A stretch of DNA of 64,000 bases from Lysobacter sp. ISL-50 (GTDB lineage: Bacteria > Pseudomonadota > Gammaproteobacteria > Xanthomonadales > Xanthomonadaceae), in contig NZ_JAGGRI010000007.1 of NCBI RefSeq assembly GCF_018612875.1, positions 62,001 through 126,000 of the forward strand, written 5' to 3'. The position numbers and the translations under genes are program-made. Below the pieces are notes generated by a model. The model saw only the letters and a program-made list of their open reading frames with translations, made no database searches and was not told the DNA's origin. Positions 41,166-49,101 of this stretch are shown one piece after another; within the stretch, counting starts at the first letter, position 1; each line of letters starts with the position of its first letter.

Positions 41166-41420
41166 TTAGTTCGAAGTCTCGCCGGTGCGCAGACGCTCGC
41201 GTCCGCGCGCGGTAAGCACCGCCACGCTGCTCTCGCCGTGCGCTTCGACCCGCACCCAGCCCGGCGCGGGATGATCGCCGATCGCGTCTTCGCCGATCCA
41301 CGCCAGCTCGCGCATCAGCACGCTCATGCGCACGCCCAGCCGCTTGCACAGGCGCGGCAGCGAGACGCCGCCGGCTTCGCCGGCCAGCATCGCCAGCAGC
41401 GGCTCAGTCAACTCGGACAA
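41166..41420 (-). CDS. Small winged-helix-like protein, last gene of the fdh-type operon
   Basis: An 84-residue protein: 'TEPLLAMLAGEAGGVSLPRL' then 'CKRLGVRMSVLMRELAWIGE' read like a helix-turn-helix, followed by a beta-hairpin wing ('GWVRVEAHGESSVAVLTARG'). It overlaps the end of the molybdoenzyme gene by 17 bases, so it belongs to that operon. It may be a regulator or accessory protein; not assigned to a named family. Confidence 0.75.
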   Translation of the reverse strand: MSELTEPLLAMLAGEAGGVSLPRLCKRLGVRMSVLMRELAWIGEDAIGDHPAPGWVRVEAHGESSVAVLTARGRERLRTGETSN

Positions 41421-43755
41421 GGCCGATGTCCTTGGCCGACTGCAGGTTCTGCGCCGGCTGCGGCTGGTGCGGATGCACGATCACCGGAATCGATTTCGAG
41501 GTCGGCGTGCGCGCTTCGTCGGCGAAGCTCGACAGCGGCACCAGCGAATTGGTTTCCGGGTAGTACGCGGCCAGGCAGCCGCGCGGGATGTTGTATTCGA
41601 CCAACATGAAGCGCTTGGCGACGCGCTTGACGCCGTCGTCGCACAGGCTTTCCAGGTCCACCCAATCGCCCGCGCTCATCCGCAGCGCGGCGATGTCCTC
41701 TTTGTGGATGAACAACACCCGGCGCTCGCCGAACACGCCGCGGTAGCGGTCGTTCATGCCGTAGATGGTGGTGTTGTATTGATCGTGCGAGCGCGTGGTC
41801 GCCAGCGTGAACACCGGTTGCGAGTTGCTGGCGCGGGCGCGGTGCACGGGCAGATCGGTCGGCACCGCGTGCGGCTTGAACAGCGCCTTGCCTTCGGGAT
41901 TGAGCCAGCGCCGCTCGCTGGCCGAATTGGTCAGGTGGAAACCGCCAGGCACGCGCAGGCGCTGGTTGAAGTCGTGGAAATCGTCGAAGACCTCCTCGAT
42001 CTTGTCGCGGATGCGGTCGTAATCGCCGATCAGCCACAGCCACGGCACCTTGCTGCGCGCGCCCAGGGTGGCGTGGGCCAGGCGCGCGACGATCGCCGGT
42101 TCCGACAACAGCATCGGATCGGCCGGCGCGTTGATGCCGGCCGACAGGTGGACCATGCTCATCGAATCCTCGACCGTGACGCCTTGCGGGCCGGTGTCCT
42201 GGATGTCGATTTCGGTGCGGCCCAGGCAGGGCAGGATGTAGGCGTCGCGGCCGTGCACCAGATGGCTGCGGTTGAGCTTGGTGGTCACGTGCACGGTCAG
42301 GTCGCAGCGGCGCAGCGCGCGATGGGTGGCCTCGGTGTCGGGCGTGGCGGTGGCGAAGTTGCCGCCCAGGCCGAAGAAGGTCTTGCAGCGACCGTCGAGC
42401 ATGGCTTCGATCGCGCCGACGGTGTCGTGGCCGTGCGCGCGCGGCGGCTCGAAGCCGAACACCTCGCGCAGCCGGTCCAGGAACGCGGGCGCGGGTTTTT
42501 CGTAGATGCCCATCGTGCGGTCGCCCTGCACGTTGCTGTGTCCGCGCACCGGGCAGGGCCCGGCGCCGGGGCGGCCGATGTTGCCGCGCAGCAGCATCAG
42601 GTTGAGGATCATCTGGATCGTCGCCACCGAATGCTTGTGCTGGGTGATGCCCATGCCCCAGCAGCAGATCACCCGTTCGGCCTGCGCGTAGATGTCGCCG
42701 GCGCGTTCGAGTTCGGCGCGCGACAGGCCCGACTCGGCGACGATGGTGTCCCACGATTCGTTCGCCACCTCTATCGCGAACGCGTCGAAGCCGCGCGTGT
42801 GCTCGGCGATGAAGCTCACATCGATCACCCGCGCGCGGCCTTGCGCCTGCGCCAGCGCATCCAGCTCCAGGGTGCGCTTGATCATGCCCTTGAGCGCGGC
42901 CAGATCGCCGCCGATGCGCAACTGGAAATAATCCGAGGAGATGCGGGTCGAGCCGTTGTGCAGCATCTCCAGCTTGTCCTGCGGATCGGCGAATTTCTCC
43001 AGCCCGCGCTCGCGCAATGGGTTGAACGAGACGATCGCCGCGCCGCGCTTGGACGCCTGGCGCAATTCGCCGAGCATGCGCGGATGGTTGGTGCCGGGGT
43101 TCTGGCCGAAGATGAAGATCGCATCGGCCAGTTCGAAATCGCGCAACTGCACCGTGCCCTTGCCGATGCCGATCTGCGCCTTCATGGCGGTGCCGGAAGG
43201 CTCGTGGCACATGTTCGAGCAGTCGGGGAAGTTGTTCGTGCCGAACTCGCGCACGAACAGTTGGTACAGGAACGCGGCTTCGTTGCTGCAGCGGCCCGAG
43301 GTGTAGAACAGCGCCTGATCGGGCGAGGCCAGCGCGTTCAAATGCGCGCCGATGCGGGTGAAGGCCTCGTCCCAGGTGATCGGCAGATAGCGGTCGCTGG
43401 CCGGGTCCCAGCGCATCGGATGGGTCAGGCGGCCCTGGTTTTCCAGCCAGTGATCGCTGTAGCGGGCCAGCTCGGCGAGGGTGTAGTTGGCGAACAGCTC
43501 CGGCGTGGCGCGATGGCGGGTGGCTTCCGCGGCGACGGCCTTGGCGCCGTTTTCGCAGAACTCGAAGGTGGAGGTGTGGTCGCGATCGGGCCAGGCGCAG
43601 CCGGGACAGTCGAAGCCGTCGGGCTGGTTCGCCGACAACAAGGTGCGCGCGCCGAGCACCGGCACGTCCTGCTCCAGCAGATGGGTGGCGACGCTGCGCA
43701 GCGCGCCCCAGCCGCCGGCGGGGCCGTCGTAGGGGCGAATGGTTTTCTTGCTCAT
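41404..43755 (-). CDS. FdhF/YdeP family molybdopterin oxidoreductase
   Basis: A 783-residue molybdopterin-dependent enzyme. The N-terminus has only 'CPGC' (C50, C53), not a full iron-sulfur motif of formate dehydrogenase, then 'LTHPMRWDPASDRYLPITWD' and 'YTSGRCSNEAAFLYQLFVRE' (typical YdeP), with Cys183 in 'SNMCHEPSG' as candidate Mo ligand. 'GMGITQHKHSV' and 'GRPGAGPCPVRGHSNVQGDR' follow. It belongs to the YdeP group, which in E. coli is linked to acid resistance. It is co-transcribed with fdhD (4-base overlap) and an OFA transporter, so its substrate may be formate or a related small acid. No in-frame TGA for selenocysteine. Confidence 0.9.
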   Translation of the reverse strand: MSKKTIRPYDGPAGGWGALRSVATHLLEQDVPVLGARTLLSANQPDGFDCPGCAWPDRDHTSTFEFCENGAKAVAAEATRHRATPELFANYTLAELARYSDHWLENQGRLTHPMRWDPASDRYLPITWDEAFTRIGAHLNALASPDQALFYTSGRCSNEAAFLYQLFVREFGTNNFPDCSNMCHEPSGTAMKAQIGIGKGTVQLRDFELADAIFIFGQNPGTNHPRMLGELRQASKRGAAIVSFNPLRERGLEKFADPQDKLEMLHNGSTRISSDYFQLRIGGDLAALKGMIKRTLELDALAQAQGRARVIDVSFIAEHTRGFDAFAIEVANESWDTIVAESGLSRAELERAGDIYAQAERVICCWGMGITQHKHSVATIQMILNLMLLRGNIGRPGAGPCPVRGHSNVQGDRTMGIYEKPAPAFLDRLREVFGFEPPRAHGHDTVGAIEAMLDGRCKTFFGLGGNFATATPDTEATHRALRRCDLTVHVTTKLNRSHLVHGRDAYILPCLGRTEIDIQDTGPQGVTVEDSMSMVHLSAGINAPADPMLLSEPAIVARLAHATLGARSKVPWLWLIGDYDRIRDKIEEVFDDFHDFNQRLRVPGGFHLTNSASERRWLNPEGKALFKPHAVPTDLPVHRARASNSQPVFTLATTRSHDQYNTTIYGMNDRYRGVFGERRVLFIHKEDIAALRMSAGDWVDLESLCDDGVKRVAKRFMLVEYNIPRGCLAAYYPETNSLVPLSSFADEARTPTSKSIPVIVHPHQPQPAQNLQSAKDIGLVRVD

Positions 43756-44678
43756 GAGTCCGATTCCGTCGCGTCGCGCTCTGCGTCGCGTTCGCGTGAG
43801 AGTTGCGCGGCGTCTTCGAGCCCGTCGCCTTCGAGCAGACGCTGCGCATGGGTGTAGACGGCGTGGCCGTCGTCGCGGGCGAAGCCGATCAGGGTCAGGT
43901 GCGCGGCCTGGGCCAGCGCGATCGCCAGCGCGGTCGGCGCCGAGATCGCCGCCAGCAGCGCGATGCCGGCCTGCGCGGTTTTCATCGCCATCTCGTAACT
44001 GGCGCGGCTGGTGACCACGGCGAAACCGCGCAGTGGATCGATGCCGGCGGCGGACATCGCGCCGATCAGTTTATCCAGGGCGTTGTGGCGGCCGACGTCC
44101 TCGCGCACCAGCAGCACGCGGCCGTGGACGTCGGCCCAGCCGGCGGCGTGGGTGGCGCCGGTCAGGGCATTGAGAGGTTGGCGTTGGCGCAACTCGCGCA
44201 GGGCGCGTTGCAGCGCGCGCGCGCGCACCGGCGCGCTGTCGCCCACGCGCGGCGGCGGACGCAGCACCGCCTCGATGCTTTCCGTGCCGCACACGCCGCA
44301 GCCGCTGCGGCCCTGCAGATTGCGCCGGCGTTGTTCGAGCGCGGCGGCGCGTTCGCCGGGAACGCTCAGGCGCAGGCTGATGCCTTCCAGCGAGGTCGCG
44401 ATTTCCTCCACGCGCAATTCGCCGGCACCGGCGACGATGCCTTCGCTGAGGGAAAAGCCGAGGGCGAAATCGGCCAGATCCTCGGGCGTGGCCATCATCA
44501 CCGCGAACGGCGTGTCGTTGTAGATCAGCGCGACCGGCACTTCGGCGGCGATGACGTCCAGCGCCTCGCGCACGTTCGCGCCGCGGCGGCGGCGCACCGT
44601 GCGCCGCACCGCGCCGGCGCGATCGGCTTCGGGTTCGGCGTCGCGTTCGCTGCCGGGCAATGGTCGCTGTGTACTCAT
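43752..44678 (-). CDS. fdhD: Formate dehydrogenase accessory sulfurtransferase FdhD
   Basis: A 308-residue FdhD: 'DVIAAEVPVALIYNDTPFAV', 'LADFALGFSLSEGIV', the essential cysteine loop 'GCGVCGTES' (127-130 CGVC), 'LLVREDVGRHNALDKLIGAM' and 'VTSRASYEMAMKTAQAGIAL'. It passes sulfur from IscS to the molybdenum cofactor of its client enzyme, here almost surely the downstream FdhF/YdeP gene, with which it overlaps by four bases. The arginine-rich N-terminal 35 residues are an extension. Confidence 0.95.
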   Translation of the reverse strand: MSTQRPLPGSERDAEPEADRAGAVRRTVRRRRGANVREALDVIAAEVPVALIYNDTPFAVMMATPEDLADFALGFSLSEGIVAGAGELRVEEIATSLEGISLRLSVPGERAAALEQRRRNLQGRSGCGVCGTESIEAVLRPPPRVGDSAPVRARALQRALRELRQRQPLNALTGATHAAGWADVHGRVLLVREDVGRHNALDKLIGAMSAAGIDPLRGFAVVTSRASYEMAMKTAQAGIALLAAISAPTALAIALAQAAHLTLIGFARDDGHAVYTHAQRLLEGDGLEDAAQLSRERDAERDATESDS

Positions 44679-44724
44679 GTCGATTCGGTGGCCGGACGGC
44701 GGTGGCGCCGTCCGGCCGCGGGCC

Positions 44725-46407
44725 TCAATGGAACAGCACGAAGGCCTTCTGCAAAGTCACCCACACGCCCCAGGCCATCGGAATGCCGATCGCGACCCAG
44801 GCGCCCAGCACCAGGGCCGGATTGCCGCCGTGGCCGACCAGGGCCATCTGTTCCGGCGTGTACAGCGCTTCGCCGTTGCTGCCGGTCTTCTCGTGGGCGA
44901 GGGCTTTTTCGCGCGCCAGTTCTTCCGGCGTCATGAAATGCTTCTGCGCGACCGGACGCACCATCAGGTTGCACAGCAGGCCCAGCACCAGCATCCCGGC
45001 CAGGATATACATGGTGGTGTTGTAGACCTGCGAAGGCGGCAGGCCCAGGCCCAACTGGTAGTCGCGCATGTAGGTGACCACCACCGGGCCGAGGATGCCG
45101 GCGGTGGCCCAGGCGGTGAGCAGGCGGCCGTGGATGGCGCCGACCATCTGGGTGCCGAACATGTCCGCCAGATAAGCCGGAATGGTGGCGAAGCCGCCGC
45201 CGTACATCGACAGGATCACGCAGAAGATCGCCACGAACACCGCGATGCTGCCCGACGAACCGGCCGCCGGCGCCGCCGCGTACAGGGCGAAGCCCAGCAC
45301 GAAGAACACCACGTAGGTCATCTTGCGGCCGATGTAATCGGAGGTGGAGGCCCAGAAGAAGCGTCCGCCGATGTTGAACAGGCTCAGCAGGCCGGTGAAG
45401 CCGGCGGCGATGGTGGCGATCAGGCCCAACTGGGTCGCATCCAGACTCTTGATGCCGCCGTCCACGCCGATCAGTTTGCCGCCGAACACTTCCTGCAGCA
45501 TCGGCGAAGCCATGCCGATCACGCCGATGCCGGCGGAGACGTTGAGGCACAGCACGCCCCACAACAGCCAGAACTGCGGGATGCCCCAGACCTTTTTCAC
45601 GTGCACGTGCTGCTGGGTGATCATCGCGTTGTTGTTCGCCGCCGGCGGCGTCCAGCCGGCCGGTTTCCAGCCGCTGGGCGGAACGCGGTAGCCGAACGCG
45701 CCGGCCATCATGAACACGAAATACAGCGCGGCCATGGTCAGGAAGGTTTCGAACACGCCGACCGAGGTCGCGCTGGCGTAATGCTTCATCAGCATGTCGG
45801 CGAGCGGACTGCCGATCAGCGCGCCGCCGCCGAAGCCCATGATCGCCATGCCGGTGGCCATGCCGCGGCGGTCGGGAAACCATTTGATCAGGGTCGATAC
45901 CGGCGAGATGTAACCCAGCCCGAGGCCGACGCCGCCGATCACGCCCGAGCCCAGCCACAGCATCCAGATCTGATGGGTTTTCACCCCGATCGCGGAGATC
46001 ACCAGTCCGCCGCACCAGCACAGCGCCGAGACCACGCCGGCCTTGCGCGGGCCGGCGCGTTCCAGCCAGCCGCCCCAGATCGCCGCCGAGCAACCCAGCA
46101 GCACGAAGAACAAGGTGTACATCCAGCTCAGCTCGCTGACTTTCCAGTCGCAGCCGGTGGCGAACATGCGCGCGAACAGGCCCATCTCTTTCGGGCAGTC
46201 GATCGCTTGCGCGATGCCGACGGCCTTCGACAGCGGCAGCCAGAACACGCTGAAGCCGTAGGCCATGCCGATACACAGATGGATCGCCAGCGCCGCCGGC
46301 GGGACCAGCCAGCGGTTGAACCCCGGTTTGGCGACGATGCGTTCTTTCGACAACAACCCTTCGGCGGCCGACTGCGGTGCTGCGAGCACCGCGCTCTCAC
46401 TGGACAT
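44725..46407 (-). CDS. OFA family MFS transporter (oxalate/formate antiporter-like)
   Basis: A 560-residue MFS transporter with about 12 segments, 'AIHLCIGMAYGFSVFWLPLS' starting TM1 and 'GGVGLGLGYISPVSTLIKWF' with the OFA family's signature. The C-terminus has an extra 60-residue loop and one or two more segments ('LVLGAWVAIGIPMAWGVWVT'), as in YhjX-like members. It likely moves a small carboxylate (oxalate, formate, pyruvate) into or out of the cell. First gene of the operon with fdhD and the YdeP-type enzyme. Confidence 0.9.
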   Translation of the reverse strand: MSSESAVLAAPQSAAEGLLSKERIVAKPGFNRWLVPPAALAIHLCIGMAYGFSVFWLPLSKAVGIAQAIDCPKEMGLFARMFATGCDWKVSELSWMYTLFFVLLGCSAAIWGGWLERAGPRKAGVVSALCWCGGLVISAIGVKTHQIWMLWLGSGVIGGVGLGLGYISPVSTLIKWFPDRRGMATGMAIMGFGGGALIGSPLADMLMKHYASATSVGVFETFLTMAALYFVFMMAGAFGYRVPPSGWKPAGWTPPAANNNAMITQQHVHVKKVWGIPQFWLLWGVLCLNVSAGIGVIGMASPMLQEVFGGKLIGVDGGIKSLDATQLGLIATIAAGFTGLLSLFNIGGRFFWASTSDYIGRKMTYVVFFVLGFALYAAAPAAGSSGSIAVFVAIFCVILSMYGGGFATIPAYLADMFGTQMVGAIHGRLLTAWATAGILGPVVVTYMRDYQLGLGLPPSQVYNTTMYILAGMLVLGLLCNLMVRPVAQKHFMTPEELAREKALAHEKTGSNGEALYTPEQMALVGHGGNPALVLGAWVAIGIPMAWGVWVTLQKAFVLFH

Positions 46408-47149
46408 GCTTGGACCCCTCCCGATGCTGCGGACTACGGATTCGTACGAAATAGGTTTTCCAGGACATAAAGGGGGGTCAGTCCTGAGGCGCTGAGCGAG
46501 GCTAACGTAGCTGTGGGTTGGCGTATATCCTCGGGTAGTCTAATAATCGGCTATCGATAGCCTATTGCAGCCGCTGGGCTGAGCCCAGGCCGGGCACGGC
46601 GGCTACTGGAAACGAGGACGGCGATGAAGACGATGCGGCCACCCGCGCGACCCCGATGCCGGCCCGGCTCAGGGCGCGCCGTCGTCGGGCATCAACAGCA
46701 CCAGCGCCTTGCAGCGGCGATCGCGACAGCCCCGCTGGCGCACGCTGTCGCCGCGGCGCCAGCTGCCGGTGGTGTCGCAGACGCCGTGCATCTGCGCCGC
46801 GTCGATACGCACGATGCGGATGTCGGCGCGGCTTTCGCGCGCCGCGGCGATGCTTGGAGAAAAACACTCATGGGCGGGGAGTCCTAGCCGTGGTCGTAGC
46901 CGGATCGGCGCAGCGCGTCGTCGATCGCGCGATGCCGATGCATCCGTCCGCGGCGATGGACGGTGCAACCCATGCGCGACCGCGGCGATCGCGAAAGGTT
47001 TGCGTGCGTCCGATCGAATCTGCCTGCAACTCGCATCATTTCCAACCGCGACATCGCCGTTCGCTGCAGCAGGTCTCAGTTCGACGCGTCGATGCGCACG
47101 GCGTCGCGATCGCAACCGCGCGCGAGCGCCCCCACCGCGCGGAGCGGAC
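46408..47149. other. Long divergent intergenic region
   Basis: 742 bases separate the OFA operon (minus) and the ModE-type regulator gene (plus). The part near the OFA gene contains a strong palindrome (46545-46566, listed separately). From 46660 to 47140 the sequence is GC-rich; open frames on both strands have no convincing start or family resemblance. A small gene on the minus strand (46669 to about 46870) cannot be excluded. Confidence 0.4.
46545..46566. promoter_or_regulatory. 22-base near-perfect palindrome, candidate operator
   Basis: A core GGCTATCGATAGCC (14 bases, perfect) is extended by AAT and ATT with a single mismatched pair. It lies 138 bases ahead of the OFA transporter gene start. 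It is the strongest dyad in the region and probably the site of the divergently encoded ModE-type regulator, whose family binds such TAT/ATA dyads. Confidence 0.6.
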
Positions 47150-48235
47150 ATGTTCAAGGTATTGATCCAACCCAAGTGGACCCTGCACGCCGCCGACGGC
47201 CGGCCGCTGCCGCCCAAGCTGATCGATCTGCTGCTGGGCGTGCACGCGACCGGTTCGCTGGCGGCGGCGTGCCGCGATCTCGACCTGTCCTATCGCTATG
47301 CCTGGGGATTGTTGCAATCCTCGCGTTCGCTGTTCGGCGCGCCGCTGCTGCGCATGACCCGCGGCCGCGGCGCGACGCTCACCGCGCTCGGCGAAAGCCT
47401 GGTGTGGGCCGACCAGCGCATCGCCGCGCGCCTGGCGCCGACCCTGGACAGTCTGGCCTCGGAGGTCGAAGTCGAACTCGGCCGCGTGCTCAGCGCGCAG
47501 GCGGCGCCGCCGCGGCTGCACGCGGCGCACGGATTCGCGGTCGAGACATTGCGGCGGTTTCTCGATGAGGCCGGCGCCTCCGTCGATCTGAAATACCGCA
47601 GTCCCGGCGAAGCCCTGGCGGCGCTGCGCTCGGGCGATTGCGATCTGGCCGGCGTGCATCTGCCGATCGGCGAATTCGAACGCGACATTCTCAGCCACTA
47701 CGCCGACCGCATCGATCCGGCCGGCGACCGCGCGCTGCATCTGGCGACGCGGCGGATCGGCCTGATCGTCGCGCCCGGCAACCCCAAGCGCATCCGCACG
47801 CTGGCCGATCTGCTGCGCGAGGACGTGCGCTTCATCCATCGACAACACGGTTCGGGCGCGCGCCTGCTGCTGGAGCGCATGCTGGCCAAGCAAGGCCATT
47901 CGATCCGCGACGTGCGCGGCTGCGGCATCGACGAACTTACCCATGCCGCGGTCGCGGCCTATGTCGCCAGCGGCATGGCCGACGCCGGCTTCGGCCTGGA
48001 AACGCCGGCGCGGCGCTACGGCCTGGAATTCCTGCCGATCGCCTCGGAGCACTACTTCTTCCTGGTGCGCGAACAGACGCTGACCGCGCCGGCCCTGGCC
48101 GAGGTGATGGCGATCCTGCACAGCGAGCGCTTCCGCCGGGAGTTGGGCCTGCTGCCGGGCTACGACGCCGATCGCTGCGGCACGGTGCAGGATTTGTTCG
48201 AGGCGTTTCCGTCGGCGCGGGCGGTGTTTGCTTGA
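47150..48235 (+). CDS. ModE-type HTH regulator with PBP-like effector domain
   Basis: A 361-residue regulator. The N-terminus 'HATGSLAAACRDLDLSYRYA' and 'WGLLQSSRSLFGAPLLRMTR' is the ModE/LysR-like winged helix. From about residue 115 it has a periplasmic-binding-like domain ('LHAAHGFAVETLRRFLDEAG' and 'IGLIVAPGNPKRIRTLADLL'), as in molybdate- or tungstate-sensing ModE fusions and FdhR-like regulators. It is divergent from the FdhF/YdeP operon and so likely regulates it, sensing molybdate or the substrate. Start ATG at 47150 has GGAG 6 bases upstream; the longer frame is a shadow. Confidence 0.85.
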   Translation: MFKVLIQPKWTLHAADGRPLPPKLIDLLLGVHATGSLAAACRDLDLSYRYAWGLLQSSRSLFGAPLLRMTRGRGATLTALGESLVWADQRIAARLAPTLDSLASEVEVELGRVLSAQAAPPRLHAAHGFAVETLRRFLDEAGASVDLKYRSPGEALAALRSGDCDLAGVHLPIGEFERDILSHYADRIDPAGDRALHLATRRIGLIVAPGNPKRIRTLADLLREDVRFIHRQHGSGARLLLERMLAKQGHSIRDVRGCGIDELTHAAVAAYVASGMADAGFGLETPARRYGLEFLPIASEHYFFLVREQTLTAPALAEVMAILHSERFRRELGLLPGYDADRCGTVQDLFEAFPSARAVFA

Positions 48236-48450
48236 CGTCGTGAGTGGCCGCGGACGAGCCGGAGGGACTCGCGAAAAAGCCAGGTCACACTTTTCGCATT
48301 CGCAACGCACCGGCTTGATGTCCAATCGATCTGCGATTCGAAAAAATTTGATCGGGGCGGAAAATTTCGCGTACTCGATCGCCGGCGTCGGCTTGACCCC
48401 GGCACCTGCTCGCCCAACCATTGACGCATCGCAAGGCAACGGAGTTGGCC

Positions 48451-49101
48451 ATGCCATCGACTTACCGCTGGACGTTCGTGCCGTTGCTGGTCTGCCTGGC
48501 CGCGAGCGCTTGCGCGCAAGGCGATCGCTCCGTCTTGCCGGCGGCGGCAGCGAAAGCGGATGACGCAGCGGGGAAGGGGACGATGAAAGGACCGACGTTG
48601 AGCCGGGAGCAGTATCAGGCGCTGGTGTTCAAGGTGATCGAGGGGATTACGCGGCGGGAAGAGCTGAGCCAGAGCCATCTGGAACGCATCACGGGGTTCA
48701 CGCTCGCACCGGTTCCCGATGCGCCGGACATACGCGACATCGCCGGCCAGGGGGCCGACGGATGGTGGCGCTGGAACATGAATATCACGACCTATTCGCC
48801 CCGCGATGTAAGGCTTCAGATGTTGGCCGGGCCTTATGAGCGCGACAAGCTGGGCAACTCTCCCCAATGCACTCTTGATTACCCGGCCTTCCATCGGCGC
48901 ATGAAAGAGATGGGATTCAACGACTCAGAGGGGTTTGGCCCCTTGGGCAAGGGAACGGCCTGGGAATACAGCCGTGGCAGTCAGTCGGTGGGGGTGAAGT
49001 TCTATTACACCGGCGAGCCTTTCGCTGAAACGGGCCGATGCATCGAATGGGTCAGTATGGACTTCGCCATGACGGACGAAGGGCCGCATCGTGGCCGATA
49101 A
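48451..49101 (+). CDS. Putative immunity lipoprotein for the XVIPCD effector
   Basis: A 216-residue protein with a signal peptide ending 'CLAASAC' (C21, imperfect lipobox) and then a soluble part ('SREQYQALVFKVIEGITRRE', 'QCTLDYPAFHRRMKEMGFND', 'WEYSRGSQSVGVKFYYTGEP'). The start has GGAG 6 bases upstream. The gene overlaps the effector gene by 11 bases, the usual place for the immunity protein of an X-Tfe, and these immunity proteins are usually periplasmic lipoproteins. No family was recognised. Function is inferred from location and export signal. Confidence 0.7.
   Translation: MPSTYRWTFVPLLVCLAASACAQGDRSVLPAAAAKADDAAGKGTMKGPTLSREQYQALVFKVIEGITRREELSQSHLERITGFTLAPVPDAPDIRDIAGQGADGWWRWNMNITTYSPRDVRLQMLAGPYERDKLGNSPQCTLDYPAFHRRMKEMGFNDSEGFGPLGKGTAWEYSRGSQSVGVKFYYTGEPFAETGRCIEWVSMDFAMTDEGPHRGR

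Noticed and set aside
41326-43857. An 843-codon open frame opposite the molybdoenzyme gene
   Set aside because: The minus strand carries a full-length FdhF/YdeP protein with overlapping neighbours; the plus-strand translation is Arg/Ala/Gly/His-rich without any family feature.
46669-46870. Possible small minus-strand gene with very GC-rich third positions and several Cys
   Set aside because: The frame has no convincing start or ribosome-binding site and no family resemblance. It remains possible, so it is mentioned in the intergenic entry only.
48301-48420. AT-richer leader before the effector locus considered as an extra small gene
   Set aside because: No open frame with a start and ribosome-binding site was found; it is more likely the promoter of the lipoprotein/effector operon.
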